A stretch of 64,000 nt of DNA from Polynucleobacter sp. JS-Polo-80-F4 (GCF_018881965.1 NZ_JACVPI010000001.1:1122018-1186017); one strand, 5' to 3'; positions 34,060 to 43,529 are shown, counted from the stretch's first letter. Notes: generated from the letters alone by a model not told the origin. Numbers and translations: made by a program.

Positions 34060-34956
34060 CTAGCTTTTGAGGGCTGGAAAGTCATACAGGATACAGGGGT
34101 TATCGACCAATATCGAATTTCTGAGGCTGGAGTCTTGAACCCAAGAGCCTAAGAGGTCACATAGGTCCGCATCGTGTGGCATTTGCTTCTTGACCATGAC
34201 GTGTGGCCAGTCACTTCCCCAGATCAAGCGATTGGGATTTGCCTCAATGACAGCATCATTAAATGGGCGCATATCCACATAGGGAAGATCGCCATCACAG
34301 ATGCGATAAGGCCCTGTCATCTTGACCCAAGCACGCTGGTGTTTCATTAAATCTAGAAGACCCTGAAACCCTTTATCGGCAACACCATGCTTTGCATGGG
34401 TATATCCAAAGTGGCCAAACACTAAATCCACCGGAAAATCTTCGAAGGTCTTAGCAAGATCGGGGTATTCATTTACGTGCATCAATAATTCTAGATGCCA
34501 GCCAAATCCTTGAATCCGTTTTGCTAGATTTCGCAATTGCTCAATAGGAAGGCCGGCGGATTTATCAGCGATGTCAACAATATTGCAACGCAGTCCTCTT
34601 ACTCCGGCCGCATGCAAGTCAGCAAGCTCCTGATCGCTTACTGCATTAGGGTCACTAGAGATAACTGCAACACCCCTCAATTGATGAGGGTTCGATTTCA
34701 GGGCAGCCAGCATCGCGCTGTTATCGGTGCCATACACGCTAGGCTGTACTAAAACCGCACGATCTATTCCTAACATCTTTAAGAGCGCTTGATAGCTTTC
34801 AAGGGCGGCATCAGGCGGTGTGTATATGCGCTCTTGTGCGTACGGAAATTGCGTAGCAGGACCGCATACATGGGCATGACAGTCCACAGCCCCTGCCGGG
34901 AATTTGGTCAGGGGCGAGCGGACTTCACTGCTCGGAGCTTGGCATAGAGGCGCCAA
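34060..34956 (-). CDS. Amidohydrolase, 2-pyrone-4,6-dicarboxylate lactonase-like
   Basis: A metal-dependent hydrolase of about 298 residues in the amidohydrolase_2 family. VDCHAHVCGP gives the HxH metal motif near residue 27. LVFGHFGYT, VKMTGPYR and WGSDWPHVMV supply the later histidine and the catalytic aspartate. The sequence most resembles LigI-type lactonases and relatives. I chose a TTG at 34956, directly after the TctC stop, because it gives the usual N-terminus (about 22 residues before GAVDCHAH). An ATG at 35022 inside TctC is the alternative. It is coupled to a solute-binding protein, suggesting uptake and hydrolysis of a carboxylate. Confidence 0.85.
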   Translation of the reverse strand: MAPLCQAPSSEVRSPLTKFPAGAVDCHAHVCGPATQFPYAQERIYTPPDAALESYQALLKMLGIDRAVLVQPSVYGTDNSAMLAALKSNPHQLRGVAVISSDPNAVSDQELADLHAAGVRGLRCNIVDIADKSAGLPIEQLRNLAKRIQGFGWHLELLMHVNEYPDLAKTFEDFPVDLVFGHFGYTHAKHGVADKGFQGLLDLMKHQRAWVKMTGPYRICDGDLPYVDMRPFNDAVIEANPNRLIWGSDWPHVMVKKQMPHDADLCDLLGSWVQDSSLRNSILVDNPCILYDFPALKS

Positions 34957-34957
34957 A

Positions 34958-35953
34958 TTACTGGGGTTCAATGGCTGCTTCTTTAGCGATCTTTTGGTAT
35001 TTGCCCATTTCTTCACGAACAAACTTCGTAAACTCCGCAGGACTCATTGGGGTTGCCTTGATGCCTTTGCTTTCATAAGCAGTTTTGACTTCAGGGTCTT
35101 GCATTGCTTGATTAATATCTTGATTAATTTTTTTCACGATTGCAGGAGGAGTGGCTGCTGGTGCCCACACACCAAACCACAAACCAATTTCAAAATTAGC
35201 ATAGCCTTGTTCGGCAACACTCGGAATATCTGGAACGGCAGCATTGCGAGTTTTGCTAGTAACCCCCAAAGCGCGTACTTTGCCGCCTTTGAGTTGACCA
35301 ATAGCAGTATCTAAAGGGGCCATGTAAAAAGCGGTGCGTCCAGACATCGTGTCCTGAATGGCTTCAGGCGATCCTTTGTAAGGAACGTGAATGAGTTTGA
35401 TGCCCATGACTTGATTGAAATACTCAGCGGCTAGGTGAGTTGAACTACCAACACCAGCAGAGGCAAAAGTAATTTCATTGGGTTTGGATTTGGCTGCAAT
35501 GACAAGGTCGCGGATAGATTGATAGGGGCCATCTGCGGCAGTAATCATCACATAAGGTGTCTGTCCCAAAATAGCGACATCGACCAAACTCTTTAGCGGG
35601 TCGTATGGCAGCTTTTTATAGATTGCAGGATTGGCAGCATAGGAGGCTGATTGAACTAATAAGGTGTATCCGTCGGGTTCAGAGTTCACAACCACGCCAG
35701 TGCCAATGAGTCCGCCAGCACCAGGCCGGTTTTCAATAATGACGGGTTGTTTCCAGGTTTCAGTGAGGCTTTTTGCTACAACCCGACCGGCAATATCGGC
35801 ACCTGAGCCTGTGGTTAAGGGAACAATCATTTTGACCGTACGGTTAGGGTAGCTTTGTGCGTAAGCAAGGCTTACCCCAAAAGCAAGGCCAAACGCCAGG
35901 ATAAGACTATTTAGCTTATGGGTAGCTCGCCCCCGTTTAGGTATTGTCAACAT
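34958..35953 (-). CDS. Bug/TctC-type periplasmic carboxylate-binding protein
   Basis: A 331-residue extracytoplasmic binding protein of the Bug (TctC) family, abundant in Burkholderiales. A signal peptide ends near residue 32 (LAYA). PNRTVKMIVPLTTGSGADIAGR, VIENRPGAGGLIGTGVV and IKLIHVPYKGSPEAIQD are standard Bug motifs for ligand carboxylate binding. The ATG follows AAGGAGACAAG, an excellent ribosome-binding site. No TctA/TctB membrane genes are in the window, which is usual for orphan Bug proteins. The hydrolase downstream may act on its ligand. Confidence 0.93.
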   Translation of the reverse strand: MLTIPKRGRATHKLNSLILAFGLAFGVSLAYAQSYPNRTVKMIVPLTTGSGADIAGRVVAKSLTETWKQPVIIENRPGAGGLIGTGVVVNSEPDGYTLLVQSASYAANPAIYKKLPYDPLKSLVDVAILGQTPYVMITAADGPYQSIRDLVIAAKSKPNEITFASAGVGSSTHLAAEYFNQVMGIKLIHVPYKGSPEAIQDTMSGRTAFYMAPLDTAIGQLKGGKVRALGVTSKTRNAAVPDIPSVAEQGYANFEIGLWFGVWAPAATPPAIVKKINQDINQAMQDPEVKTAYESKGIKATPMSPAEFTKFVREEMGKYQKIAKEAAIEPQ

Positions 35954-36076
35954 CTTGTCTCCTTAGTATTTTTATAGTTTCGTTGGATAATCTAACATGC
36001 TCTGACAAATAGATAAATAGAAGTTAAATAGACATTAAAGAGAAGATGAGCAGAACTTGATATAGGGTGGAGATAA

Positions 36077-36892
36077 ATGACTCAAATGCAGGATCAGAAA
36101 ATTATTAAGGTAAATGGCGTCGATATTGCCTATCGTTTTGATGGACCCCAAGACGGACCTGTTTTATTGGTTGCCAATAGTTTGATGGCTAGTAGCAGCA
36201 TGTGGGATGGTAATGTCCCGGCATTAGCAGATCGCTATCGCATATTGCGCTATGACAAAAGAGGGCATGGCGGCTCTGGTCTTAGCGCTGGTCCTTACAC
36301 TATTGCTCAATTGGCGGATGATGCTATTGGGTTGCTAGATGCTCTTGGCATTCAGAAAGCGCACTTCATGGGTTTATCGATTGGCGGCATGATTGGTCAG
36401 CAACTGGGAGCTCGCTTTCCTGATCGCATCCTCTCCTTGTCACTTTGTAATACCGCCTCAGAAATGCCACCACGCAGTTTGTGGGAAGAGCGTTTTGAAA
36501 TTGCGCGTTCACAAGGTATTTCTGGATTGGTGGAGGGTACGATTAAGCGCTGGTTTACTGCACCATTCATTGAACGCGCTCCTCAAGAAATTGAGAAAGT
36601 GCGTCAAATGATTTTGGGTACTAGCGTTGACGGCTACATGGCGTGCGGTAGCGCGGTACGCGATATGGCGCAAAGTACAATGTTGCTAAAGGTTAAGACT
36701 CCCACCCTAGTGCTGTCAGGGCGCGATGATCCAGCATGTACCGTTGATCAAGGCATTGTTTTACATCGCTTAATAGATCACTCCAAAATGGTGATACTGG
36801 AGGAAGCAGCGCACTTATCGAATATTGAGCAGCCAGAAGCCTTTAATAAGACAGTGCGTCAATTTATAGATTCTGTTCAAGACACTTTGTAA
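36077..36892 (+). CDS. Alpha/beta hydrolase, 3-oxoadipate enol-lactonase-like
   Basis: A 271-residue alpha/beta hydrolase resembling PcaD, which opens 3-oxoadipate enol-lactone in the protocatechuate branch. The nucleophile elbow is GLSIGG near residue 103, the acid is in SGRDDPACTV near residue 220, and the histidine in EEAAHLSNIEQPEAFN near residue 248. The length fits PcaD. It is divergent from the Bug protein gene by 123 nt and follows AGGGTGGAG. No other pca genes are in the window, so the exact substrate remains open. Confidence 0.88.
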   Translation: MTQMQDQKIIKVNGVDIAYRFDGPQDGPVLLVANSLMASSSMWDGNVPALADRYRILRYDKRGHGGSGLSAGPYTIAQLADDAIGLLDALGIQKAHFMGLSIGGMIGQQLGARFPDRILSLSLCNTASEMPPRSLWEERFEIARSQGISGLVEGTIKRWFTAPFIERAPQEIEKVRQMILGTSVDGYMACGSAVRDMAQSTMLLKVKTPTLVLSGRDDPACTVDQGIVLHRLIDHSKMVILEEAAHLSNIEQPEAFNKTVRQFIDSVQDTL

Positions 36893-36950
36893 TTTATTGG
36901 CATCAAGTTGATTTTATTAACAGTATTCATTTAGAAAAGAAGGTACCTTC

Positions 36951-37529
36951 ATGGCCGAACTATCAAACGCTCAGATTCAAGAGCTCCGTACAAAAGTGTT
37001 GGGCGCAGCTGCCAAAATTCCTGGTGCTTTAATTGGACTTGGAATTTTATTCATCGTATTGGGCATGATTGGCATCGCAGGGCAAACCTTGTTTTCTTTT
37101 ATCTCAGTCAATGTCTTGGGAATTTTCTTATTTGCTGGTGGCTTATTGCAAGGTGCACACGCTCTCAAATCACAAGGTTGGAAAAGCGTAGGCGTACAGC
37201 TGATCTTGGCAGTGCTTTATATTGCTGCGGCGATCTTTACCTGGGCGTTTCCAATTCCAGCGCTTGAGGCAATTACTCTATGGCTAGCCGCAATCTTTTT
37301 TGTGACTGGTGTACTGCGCCTGATCTCAGCATTTCAGCATCGTCATTTTCGCGAATGGTTTTGGTTGGTTCTGTCTTCAGCAATCTCCATCCTGATGGGC
37401 GTGTTGATTATGAATGGCTATCCAGAATCTAGCCTTTGGCTTCCAGGAATGTTGATTGCGATTGAGTTGCTGTTGCAAGGCTGGTCATTGTTATTTATGG
37501 GCTTAGCAGCACGCTCACTTACTAAATAA
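36951..37529 (+). CDS. HdeD-family (DUF308) membrane protein
   Basis: A 192-residue inner-membrane protein with six hydrophobic helices in three similar pairs, the pattern of HdeD/DUF308 proteins. Family segments include GILFIVLGMIGIAGQ, FLFAGGLLQGAHALKSQGWKS and AIFFVTGVLRLISAFQHRH, with GMLIAIELLLQGWSLLFMGLAARSL at the end. HdeD is linked to acid resistance in Escherichia coli; most homologues have no tested function. It precedes a small basic protein gene by 67 nt. Confidence 0.88.
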   Translation: MAELSNAQIQELRTKVLGAAAKIPGALIGLGILFIVLGMIGIAGQTLFSFISVNVLGIFLFAGGLLQGAHALKSQGWKSVGVQLILAVLYIAAAIFTWAFPIPALEAITLWLAAIFFVTGVLRLISAFQHRHFREWFWLVLSSAISILMGVLIMNGYPESSLWLPGMLIAIELLLQGWSLLFMGLAARSLTK

Positions 37530-37596
37530 CATAGTAAGTAACTCAATAAATAAGCAAGTCACATAATCAAGCACAGCAGAGAAAAGAGTTTTCATC

Positions 37597-37773
37597 ATGA
37601 CAATGAAAAAAACCGATCTATATAAGAATTTGGCCTTGAAAACTGCGCAGGGAATGAAAAATGCTGCCAAGACTCCCAAGCTGGGCGCAGAAGAGAAGGC
37701 AAAGTCCAAAAAAGAGCTAGCAAGTGCCAATCCCTTGTTAGCTTCTCTGATGGGTAAGGCGAAGTCTAAGTAG
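37597..37773 (+). CDS. Small lysine- and alanine-rich protein
   Basis: A 58-residue basic protein, below the size at which genes are usually called. It begins MTMKKTDLYKNLALKTAQG, has a central AEEKAKSKKEL stretch, and ends LLASLMGKAKSK. It is predicted helical with about a quarter lysines. The base composition suits coding, and it fills the gap between the HdeD-like gene and the TonB receptor without overlap. No family is recognised. It could be a nucleic-acid-binding or membrane-surface peptide. The opposite-strand frame over the same DNA (37515-37730) is less convincing. Confidence 0.6.
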   Translation: MTMKKTDLYKNLALKTAQGMKNAAKTPKLGAEEKAKSKKELASANPLLASLMGKAKSK

Positions 37774-37794
37774 TTGCTTGCTTAGGTATTTAAT

Positions 37795-39954
37795 ATGCGT
37801 CAGAGGATATTCTTTAGTTCTTGTTTTTTGACGCTTATTTTGCTTGTTGCGCAGGGCGGAGCAAATGCTCAAGTTGCCCCACCTCCAGATTACGATCAAA
37901 AGCTCAGCGATGTTGTCGTCAATGCAACACGTTCAGGTACTCCGCTTGATCAGATGTCTTTAAACACCACCATTCTGACAAAGGAAGTTTTAGAGTCCTC
38001 ACCTGATCAAACGATTGATCAGGTCCTTAAGAATGTGCCCGGGGTTTTTCTAAATGATGTGCCGTACTATCAAAAAGATCCAACAGGTCAGAGCATTAAC
38101 GTACGCGGTTTAGGTTATGGCCGCACTCTTGTCTTGATAGATGGTTTGCCGGCGAATGATGCTTTTTATGGAACGGTGCAGTGGAATTTGGTTCCAATGT
38201 CTTCAATTGAATCCGTAGAATTTGTACGTGGTGGCGTTTCTAGCTTATGGGGTAACTATGGCATGGGCGGCGTCATTAACATCAACACCAAGACACCCAA
38301 AAATAGCTCCCAAGATGTATCTGCCAGCTATGGATCATTTGGTACGGGGAATGTTGCAGCATCAAAAGATTTGATGGTTTCAGATGCTATGCAGATGCGC
38401 TTCTCGGCAGACTACTTCTCAAGCGAAGGGTTTCAGAACTACGCCACTATTTCACCGGGATCACCGAGCAACGTTAAGAATGGCATGGGGACAGATACCG
38501 TTAAGAATACCAATATTCGGTTGCAAAATTACTTTAAACCCACTCAAGATACGAATGCTTTTCTGAGGTTGGGCTACAGCACGATGGCCGATTTAAGTAA
38601 TAACTATGCGATTGCCCCAAATTTGATTCAGATGGCGGATGTAGCGGGTGGCTCCACCACCAATCTTGATGTCGATAAAAAAGTGCAGGTCAATGTCTAC
38701 TACCAGGCAACCAATTTCTATAAGCAAACCGCTAATAATTTAGCGGCGCCATCAAATAAACCATACATCAATGCCAATTACACTGATCCCTATTCCACAG
38801 TAGGTGCATCAGCGCAATATACGCATGATCTAAAGGTAGCTGGAATAGATCAATACATCGTTGGGCTTGATGCCAGAAATATTTCTGCATCGAACCAGAC
38901 GAATAATCTTGCTGCATCAGGAGCTGTTAACACTGTAAGTTATGCACAGGGGCAACAAAACTTTTATGGTTTATTGGGCCAGATTAAATCTAGTGCAAGT
39001 GCAATTCCTCTTGAGGCAACTCTAGGTGCACGCGTGGATGCCTGGAACAGTCAAACCCCAACTTCATATAACGCTGGCGCCAATGGCATAAACCCTTTGT
39101 ATCAAGCCATACCCAATCAGAGTAAAACGCAATTGAGTCCATCCTTGGGCTTGCTTTATAAGGCAACGTCAAATTGGGATTTTCGCGGCGCTGCTTATCA
39201 GGCCTTTCATGCGCCAAGTATGAATAACACTCTCCGCAGCTATGGCAACTCAGTGAGTGGCTATTCTTTAGCGAATCCAAATTTAACGCCCGAAACAATG
39301 ACGGGCTATGAAGTTGGAACCGACTATCGATGGAAGAGTGGCTTTGCGCAATTAACCGCTTTCAATAATTACATTCAGAATGCAATTGCTAGTTACAAGA
39401 TCACCAATGCAAATGTAGCTTTTGCAACTGGCCTATGTGCTGCAGCAGGTATTTCGGGTTGTGGTGCGAGTACGGGCGGCTTCACAAACGTCAGTTACTA
39501 CACAAACCAGCAAAATTTATTAAGTCGCGGTATTGAGCTGCAGTATCACCATGATGTCAATGCGCAGTGGGCCTTGGACGGTGGTTATAGCTATACCAAT
39601 ACCATCCTGACATGGAGCGCTACAACGGACCCTACCAATACCCAGGTTGGTGGCGTACCAAGAAATATGGCCAATGCAGGGATTACTTATTACCCGGTCC
39701 CGCAAGCCAGCCTCACTACAACGGTTCGATATGTTGGTAATTCTTGGATGTCTACAGGCTCATTGCCGGTGCCAGCTTATGCGCTTGTAGGTCTTAGGGC
39801 CAATTATCAAGTAACACAGCAGGCCTCTGTTTTTGCTTCGGTAGTTAACTTATTTAACCGGCAGTACGTGACATTCAATATCGCCTCTCAAGCATCGGCT
39901 TATCAGGCTGGTATGCCTCAGGCAATTACTGTGGGTGCCCGACTTCAGTTTTAA
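37795..39954 (+). CDS. TonB-dependent outer-membrane receptor
   Basis: A 719-residue receptor that imports a ligand across the outer membrane using TonB energy. A signal peptide ends near residue 25 (GGANA). A TonB-box-like start (DVVVNATRSG) follows. The plug domain spans roughly residues 40-160 (TIDQVLKNVPGVFL, SINVRGLGYGRTLVLIDGLP, VEFVRGGVSSLWGN). A 22-strand barrel ends in the required terminal phenylalanine (VGARLQF). No ribosome-binding site is obvious. Its ligand is unknown; the downstream dehydrogenase and cytochrome make a cofactor such as PQQ worth testing. Confidence 0.92.
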   Translation: MRQRIFFSSCFLTLILLVAQGGANAQVAPPPDYDQKLSDVVVNATRSGTPLDQMSLNTTILTKEVLESSPDQTIDQVLKNVPGVFLNDVPYYQKDPTGQSINVRGLGYGRTLVLIDGLPANDAFYGTVQWNLVPMSSIESVEFVRGGVSSLWGNYGMGGVININTKTPKNSSQDVSASYGSFGTGNVAASKDLMVSDAMQMRFSADYFSSEGFQNYATISPGSPSNVKNGMGTDTVKNTNIRLQNYFKPTQDTNAFLRLGYSTMADLSNNYAIAPNLIQMADVAGGSTTNLDVDKKVQVNVYYQATNFYKQTANNLAAPSNKPYINANYTDPYSTVGASAQYTHDLKVAGIDQYIVGLDARNISASNQTNNLAASGAVNTVSYAQGQQNFYGLLGQIKSSASAIPLEATLGARVDAWNSQTPTSYNAGANGINPLYQAIPNQSKTQLSPSLGLLYKATSNWDFRGAAYQAFHAPSMNNTLRSYGNSVSGYSLANPNLTPETMTGYEVGTDYRWKSGFAQLTAFNNYIQNAIASYKITNANVAFATGLCAAAGISGCGASTGGFTNVSYYTNQQNLLSRGIELQYHHDVNAQWALDGGYSYTNTILTWSATTDPTNTQVGGVPRNMANAGITYYPVPQASLTTTVRYVGNSWMSTGSLPVPAYALVGLRANYQVTQQASVFASVVNLFNRQYVTFNIASQASAYQAGMPQAITVGARLQF

Positions 39955-40062
39955 GGAATTAATTTGTTGCGCTGCAGTAGATTGAATGGGTTAAATTAGA
40001 TACACAAAAATGCTATAGCATTGCTTTATCCAAAAAATAAACAAAATCATGGGAGATTCAGA

Positions 40063-41289
40063 ATGAAGCACAACACTCTTTACGCGCTAATGTTTGCTGC
40101 CGGTATGGCAGTTGTTAGCATTGCTGGCGCGCAGGCTCCGGCCGCTCCAGCAGCTAGCGGTATTCCGCCAACCTGGGCCCAAGGTAGAACAGCAGATGGT
40201 ATGAATCCTTCATTGGCGCCTAATCCCCCTGGTATCTCTGCGATGCCTGCGGATGAAATTCCTGTTAGCAAACTGAAAGTTCCTGCTGGCTTTAAGGTAG
40301 AGCTGTGGGCATCGGGCATGCCTAATGGCCGTTCCATGACGGAGTCTCCAAGTGGCACTGTTTATGTGGGCACTCGCTTTACTGGAAATGTCTATGCGGT
40401 AGTGACAAAAGATGGCAAGCGCGAAGTGAAGACAATTGCCAAAGGCTTACATCGCCCTAATGGTGTTGCATTTGTGAACGGCTCACTTTACGTTGCCGAA
40501 CTCTCGCGCATTATTCGCTATGACAATATTGAGCAGAATTTAGATAATCCGCCAGCACCGGTAGTGGTGTTCGATGCGCTTCCTAAGGATGAGCCGCATG
40601 GCTGGAAGTTTATGAAGCTCAGCCCTGATGGTCAATATCTGTATTTCCAAATTGGAACGCCTGCGAATATTGTTGTGCAACCAGTTACTCATGCCACGAT
40701 CGTAAGACTGAATCTCAAAACCAATATTTTGGAAACAGTGGCATCTGGCGTACGCAATAGTGTTGGCATGGATTTTCAGCCGGGCAGCAAAGAGCTTTGG
40801 TTCACGAACAATGGACGTGACTGGGCCGCTGAAGATAAGCCAGGTGACACTTTGAATCGTTTGGTGCGTCCTAAAGGGATGAACTTCGGTTATCCGTTTT
40901 GTCATCAAGGAGACTTCTTAGATCCTGAGTTCGGCAAAGGTCGCTCATGCGAAGAGTTTGATAAGCCTGTTTATAACTTAGGCGCTCACGTAGCAGCACT
41001 AGGTATGCGTTTTTATAACGGTAAGCAATTTCCGGCAGATTACAAAGGCAATATTTTTATTGCTGAACATGGATCTTGGAATAAAACACAGCGCGTAGGC
41101 TACCAAGTTGTTCGCGTGGTATTGGATTCTAATAATAAGGTTGTTAAATCTGAACCGTTTGTTACAGGCTGGCTGGAGGGCGATAAGTTCTGGGGCCGTC
41201 CAGTAGATGTGCAAATGCTCAAAGACGGTTCTATGTTGGTATCCGATGATGAGACCGGTGCAATCTTCCGCGTGTCTTACGGTAAATGA
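40063..41289 (+). CDS. Sorbosone/glucose dehydrogenase-like beta-propeller protein
   Basis: A 408-residue periplasmic protein of the sorbosone-dehydrogenase (soluble PQQ-dependent sugar dehydrogenase) family. The ATG at 40063 follows GGGAGATTC and starts a clean signal peptide (cleavage after AGA); the longer frame upstream is unlikely. Propeller repeats are visible, with SGVRNSVGMDFQPGSKELWFT, NFGYPFCHQGDF and IFIAEHGSWNKTQRVGY. It overlaps a dihaem cytochrome gene by 4 nt, which probably accepts its electrons. The substrate is not known; the family oxidises sugars or aldehydes. Confidence 0.9.
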   Translation: MKHNTLYALMFAAGMAVVSIAGAQAPAAPAASGIPPTWAQGRTADGMNPSLAPNPPGISAMPADEIPVSKLKVPAGFKVELWASGMPNGRSMTESPSGTVYVGTRFTGNVYAVVTKDGKREVKTIAKGLHRPNGVAFVNGSLYVAELSRIIRYDNIEQNLDNPPAPVVVFDALPKDEPHGWKFMKLSPDGQYLYFQIGTPANIVVQPVTHATIVRLNLKTNILETVASGVRNSVGMDFQPGSKELWFTNNGRDWAAEDKPGDTLNRLVRPKGMNFGYPFCHQGDFLDPEFGKGRSCEEFDKPVYNLGAHVAALGMRFYNGKQFPADYKGNIFIAEHGSWNKTQRVGYQVVRVVLDSNNKVVKSEPFVTGWLEGDKFWGRPVDVQMLKDGSMLVSDDETGAIFRVSYGK

Positions 41290-41885
41290 AGTTTGTAATT
41301 AACACTAAGGCCATCCTCGGGGTGGCCTTTTTTACTATCCTGGGCTTATCACCAGTTGTCTATGCCGCCCCTCCGGATGCAGTAGCCGGAAAAGCAAAGG
41401 CACAAACTTGTTTTGCTTGCCATGGCGAAGACGGAATTTCTGTATCACCGGATATCCCTAATCTTGCTGCGCAACCACCGCTGTCTATTACTTATCAACT
41501 GATTCAATTTAGAGGGCAGCAGCGTAAGGGCGGGGCAATGGAGGCTCTTGCCGCACCACTTAGTGATCAGGATATGCGAGACATTGCTGCTTACTTTGCT
41601 AGCCTGCCTGCTCCGCCTGCAAAATCAGGCAATGCCGATCAAATTGCGAGGGGGCAGCAAATCTCCAATACACAGTATTGCAGCTCATGTCATGGCCCGC
41701 AGTTGCAAGGCCAAAAACATATTGCGCGTTTAGCCGGACAATCCAAGGAATATCTTATTGCGCAGCTAAAGAATATTCGTTCCGGAGCTCGCATCGATAT
41801 GGATGGCACAATGGGAAGTGCTGCACGTGGCTTAAGCGATGAGGATATTCAAGACTTGGCTGCATATGCTGCCTCACTCAAGTAG
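41286..41885 (+). CDS. Dihaem cytochrome c4-like protein
   Basis: A 199-residue periplasmic cytochrome c with two haem-binding sites, CFACH near residue 42 and CSSCH near residue 137, in two homologous halves as in cytochrome c4. Distal methionine candidates lie in GGAMEAL and DGTMGSA. A signal peptide ends near VVYA (residue 27). The start ATG overlaps the dehydrogenase stop (ATGA), so the pair is co-translated and should pass electrons from the dehydrogenase to a terminal oxidase. Confidence 0.93.
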   Translation: MKFVINTKAILGVAFFTILGLSPVVYAAPPDAVAGKAKAQTCFACHGEDGISVSPDIPNLAAQPPLSITYQLIQFRGQQRKGGAMEALAAPLSDQDMRDIAAYFASLPAPPAKSGNADQIARGQQISNTQYCSSCHGPQLQGQKHIARLAGQSKEYLIAQLKNIRSGARIDMDGTMGSAARGLSDEDIQDLAAYAASLK

Positions 41886-41916
41886 GTCTTAACTAACCCT
41901 TTATCCAATTTTTTCA

Positions 41917-43005
41917 TTGCAGTCAAAAAACCATTTTCTTCTCGTCGATTTTTTAAAGACCTTCGCAGCCTTAACTATCATCCTGCATCATTTCTCGAGT
42001 TATGGGCAAATTGCAGAAGATGCACGGTTATTACTCCCAGTGGCAATGACTTGGTTATTTGAGTATGGTCGTTACGCGGTGCAAATCTTTTTAGTGATGG
42101 GTGGCTATTTGGCAGCCCAATCATTGACCCGTTCGGCTGATCTGAAGAATGTCCGCAATGTATTGAAGGTAATCTTTAATCGTTACTTGCGATTGTTTGC
42201 ACCCTATGTCGTAGCACTCATCCTGACGATTTTATGTGCCTGGATTGCGCGCTTTTGGGTTCAAGATGAATTTGTTGGTGAATCAGAAACTCTGGGGCAG
42301 TTTCTGGCCCATTTATTTTTTCTACAAGGCATCTTAGGTTTAGATTCGATTTCTGCAGGCGTTTGGTATGTGGCAATTGATTGGCAGCTTTATGCCATTC
42401 TGGCAATAATGTTGAGTATGTTTTCCGGTTTTCGTTCCTTGATATGGATTCTGTTGGTGCTCTGCGTAGCATCCTTACTATTTTTTAATCGCTCTGGTGC
42501 TTATGAAAACTACTTCATTTACTTTATGGGGGCTTATGGACTTGGGGTACTGGCACAGCTTTGTAAAAACTATCCCGACCCTAAGGTAAATCGATTTGCC
42601 AAAATGATGTTTGTAGGGATTGGTGTGGTTATTGTTGTTTCAAGCTTTCACCAATTTTGGCTCAGAAATATCTTGGCCTATATAGTTGCTATTGCCCTCA
42701 TCCTTTGGGGAGACTCGGCCTACAAAGATCAGAAACAAGATCAGAAGCGTCCTCAACATCAGTCCAGAAAGCACAAGCTGGTAAATGTCATTCTATGGGG
42801 GAGTAGAAGATCCTACTGCGCTTTCTTAATTCATTTCTCGTTTGTATTGCTGGCAAATACGCTGTATATCGCTTGGGGAATGAGTCGCCCTCATGATGGT
42901 GTCATGGCGCTTGCCTTAATGTTGGTTGCTGTAGTGGCAAGCTGGTTGGTAGCAACCTATCTTTATCGGTGGATAGAAGTACCGGCCCGCAAGATTAAGC
43001 TTTAA
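41917..43005 (+). CDS. Acyltransferase-3 family membrane protein
   Basis: A 362-residue membrane acyltransferase of the OafA/NodX group with about ten helices. The catalytic-type histidine is visible in ILHHFSSYGQ near residue 23. The RYLRLFAPYVVALIL segment near residue 90 matches the conserved arginine motif. GVWYVAIDWQLYAILA is the family's third landmark. It starts with TTG (41917); no better in-frame start exists. It would acetylate a sugar or lipid at the inner membrane. Its stop shares the TTAA with the convergent darP gene. Unlike the copy at 25065, this one is complete. Confidence 0.86.
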   Translation: MQSKNHFLLVDFLKTFAALTIILHHFSSYGQIAEDARLLLPVAMTWLFEYGRYAVQIFLVMGGYLAAQSLTRSADLKNVRNVLKVIFNRYLRLFAPYVVALILTILCAWIARFWVQDEFVGESETLGQFLAHLFFLQGILGLDSISAGVWYVAIDWQLYAILAIMLSMFSGFRSLIWILLVLCVASLLFFNRSGAYENYFIYFMGAYGLGVLAQLCKNYPDPKVNRFAKMMFVGIGVVIVVSSFHQFWLRNILAYIVAIALILWGDSAYKDQKQDQKRPQHQSRKHKLVNVILWGSRRSYCAFLIHFSFVLLANTLYIAWGMSRPHDGVMALALMLVAVVASWLVATYLYRWIEVPARKIKL

Positions 43006-43529
43006 AGACCCATGTCTTTAAGAACGCGGAAAATTTCACGATAAGCTTTAGGTGGTTTATTTTGCTCTTTCTCACGACGTGCATTACGAATTAAAGTGCG
43101 CATATTTTGAATATCCATATCGGGATACTGCTCAATCATTTTCGTGAAAGCTTCATCATTCGCAATCAGTCTATCGCGGTAGCTTTCTAAAAAATGTAAC
43201 TTAGCTGTCTCCGCTTTACTAACGCCCTGAATCGCATCCAAGCGTTTCTGAATCGCATCTAATTCTTCGTCATCCAAAAAGCGCATGAGTTTGCCAAGGT
43301 ATTGCTTATGACGACGAATTGCCTCAAAACTCTTAATCTTGTTTGTCTCAGCAATGGCAGCCTTAATTGCCTCATCCAAGGGGATGGTCTTTAAGGCATC
43401 GCTACTCAGGGCAGCCAAAACTTCCGCCAATTTCTGGCGCTCAGTCATTTGGCGCTTTAGCTCAGACTTGCTAGGCCCGTCGTCAGCTTCAACCAGCTTG
43501 GGAGTGCGATTCTTCTCATTAATATGCAT
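43002..43529 (-). CDS. darP: Ribosome biogenesis factor DarP (YjgA, DUF615)
   Basis: A 175-residue highly charged protein of the YjgA/DUF615 family, renamed DarP, which assists late assembly of the 50S subunit. The family pattern PSKSELKRQMTERQKLAEVL near residue 20, followed by LDEAIKAAIAETNKIKSFEAIRRHKQYLGKLMR, and a three-helix-bundle C-terminus (NARREKEQNKPPKAYREIFRVLKDMG) are all present. It stands alone on the reverse strand with its ATG at 43529. Confidence 0.93.
   Translation of the reverse strand: MHINEKNRTPKLVEADDGPSKSELKRQMTERQKLAEVLAALSSDALKTIPLDEAIKAAIAETNKIKSFEAIRRHKQYLGKLMRFLDDEELDAIQKRLDAIQGVSKAETAKLHFLESYRDRLIANDEAFTKMIEQYPDMDIQNMRTLIRNARREKEQNKPPKAYREIFRVLKDMGL

Noticed and set aside
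37515-37730. Reverse-strand frame between the HdeD-like gene and the TonB receptor
   Set aside because: It lies over the HdeD gene end and a better forward small ORF. It has no ribosome-binding site and its hydrophobic character is a by-product of lysine codons on the other strand.
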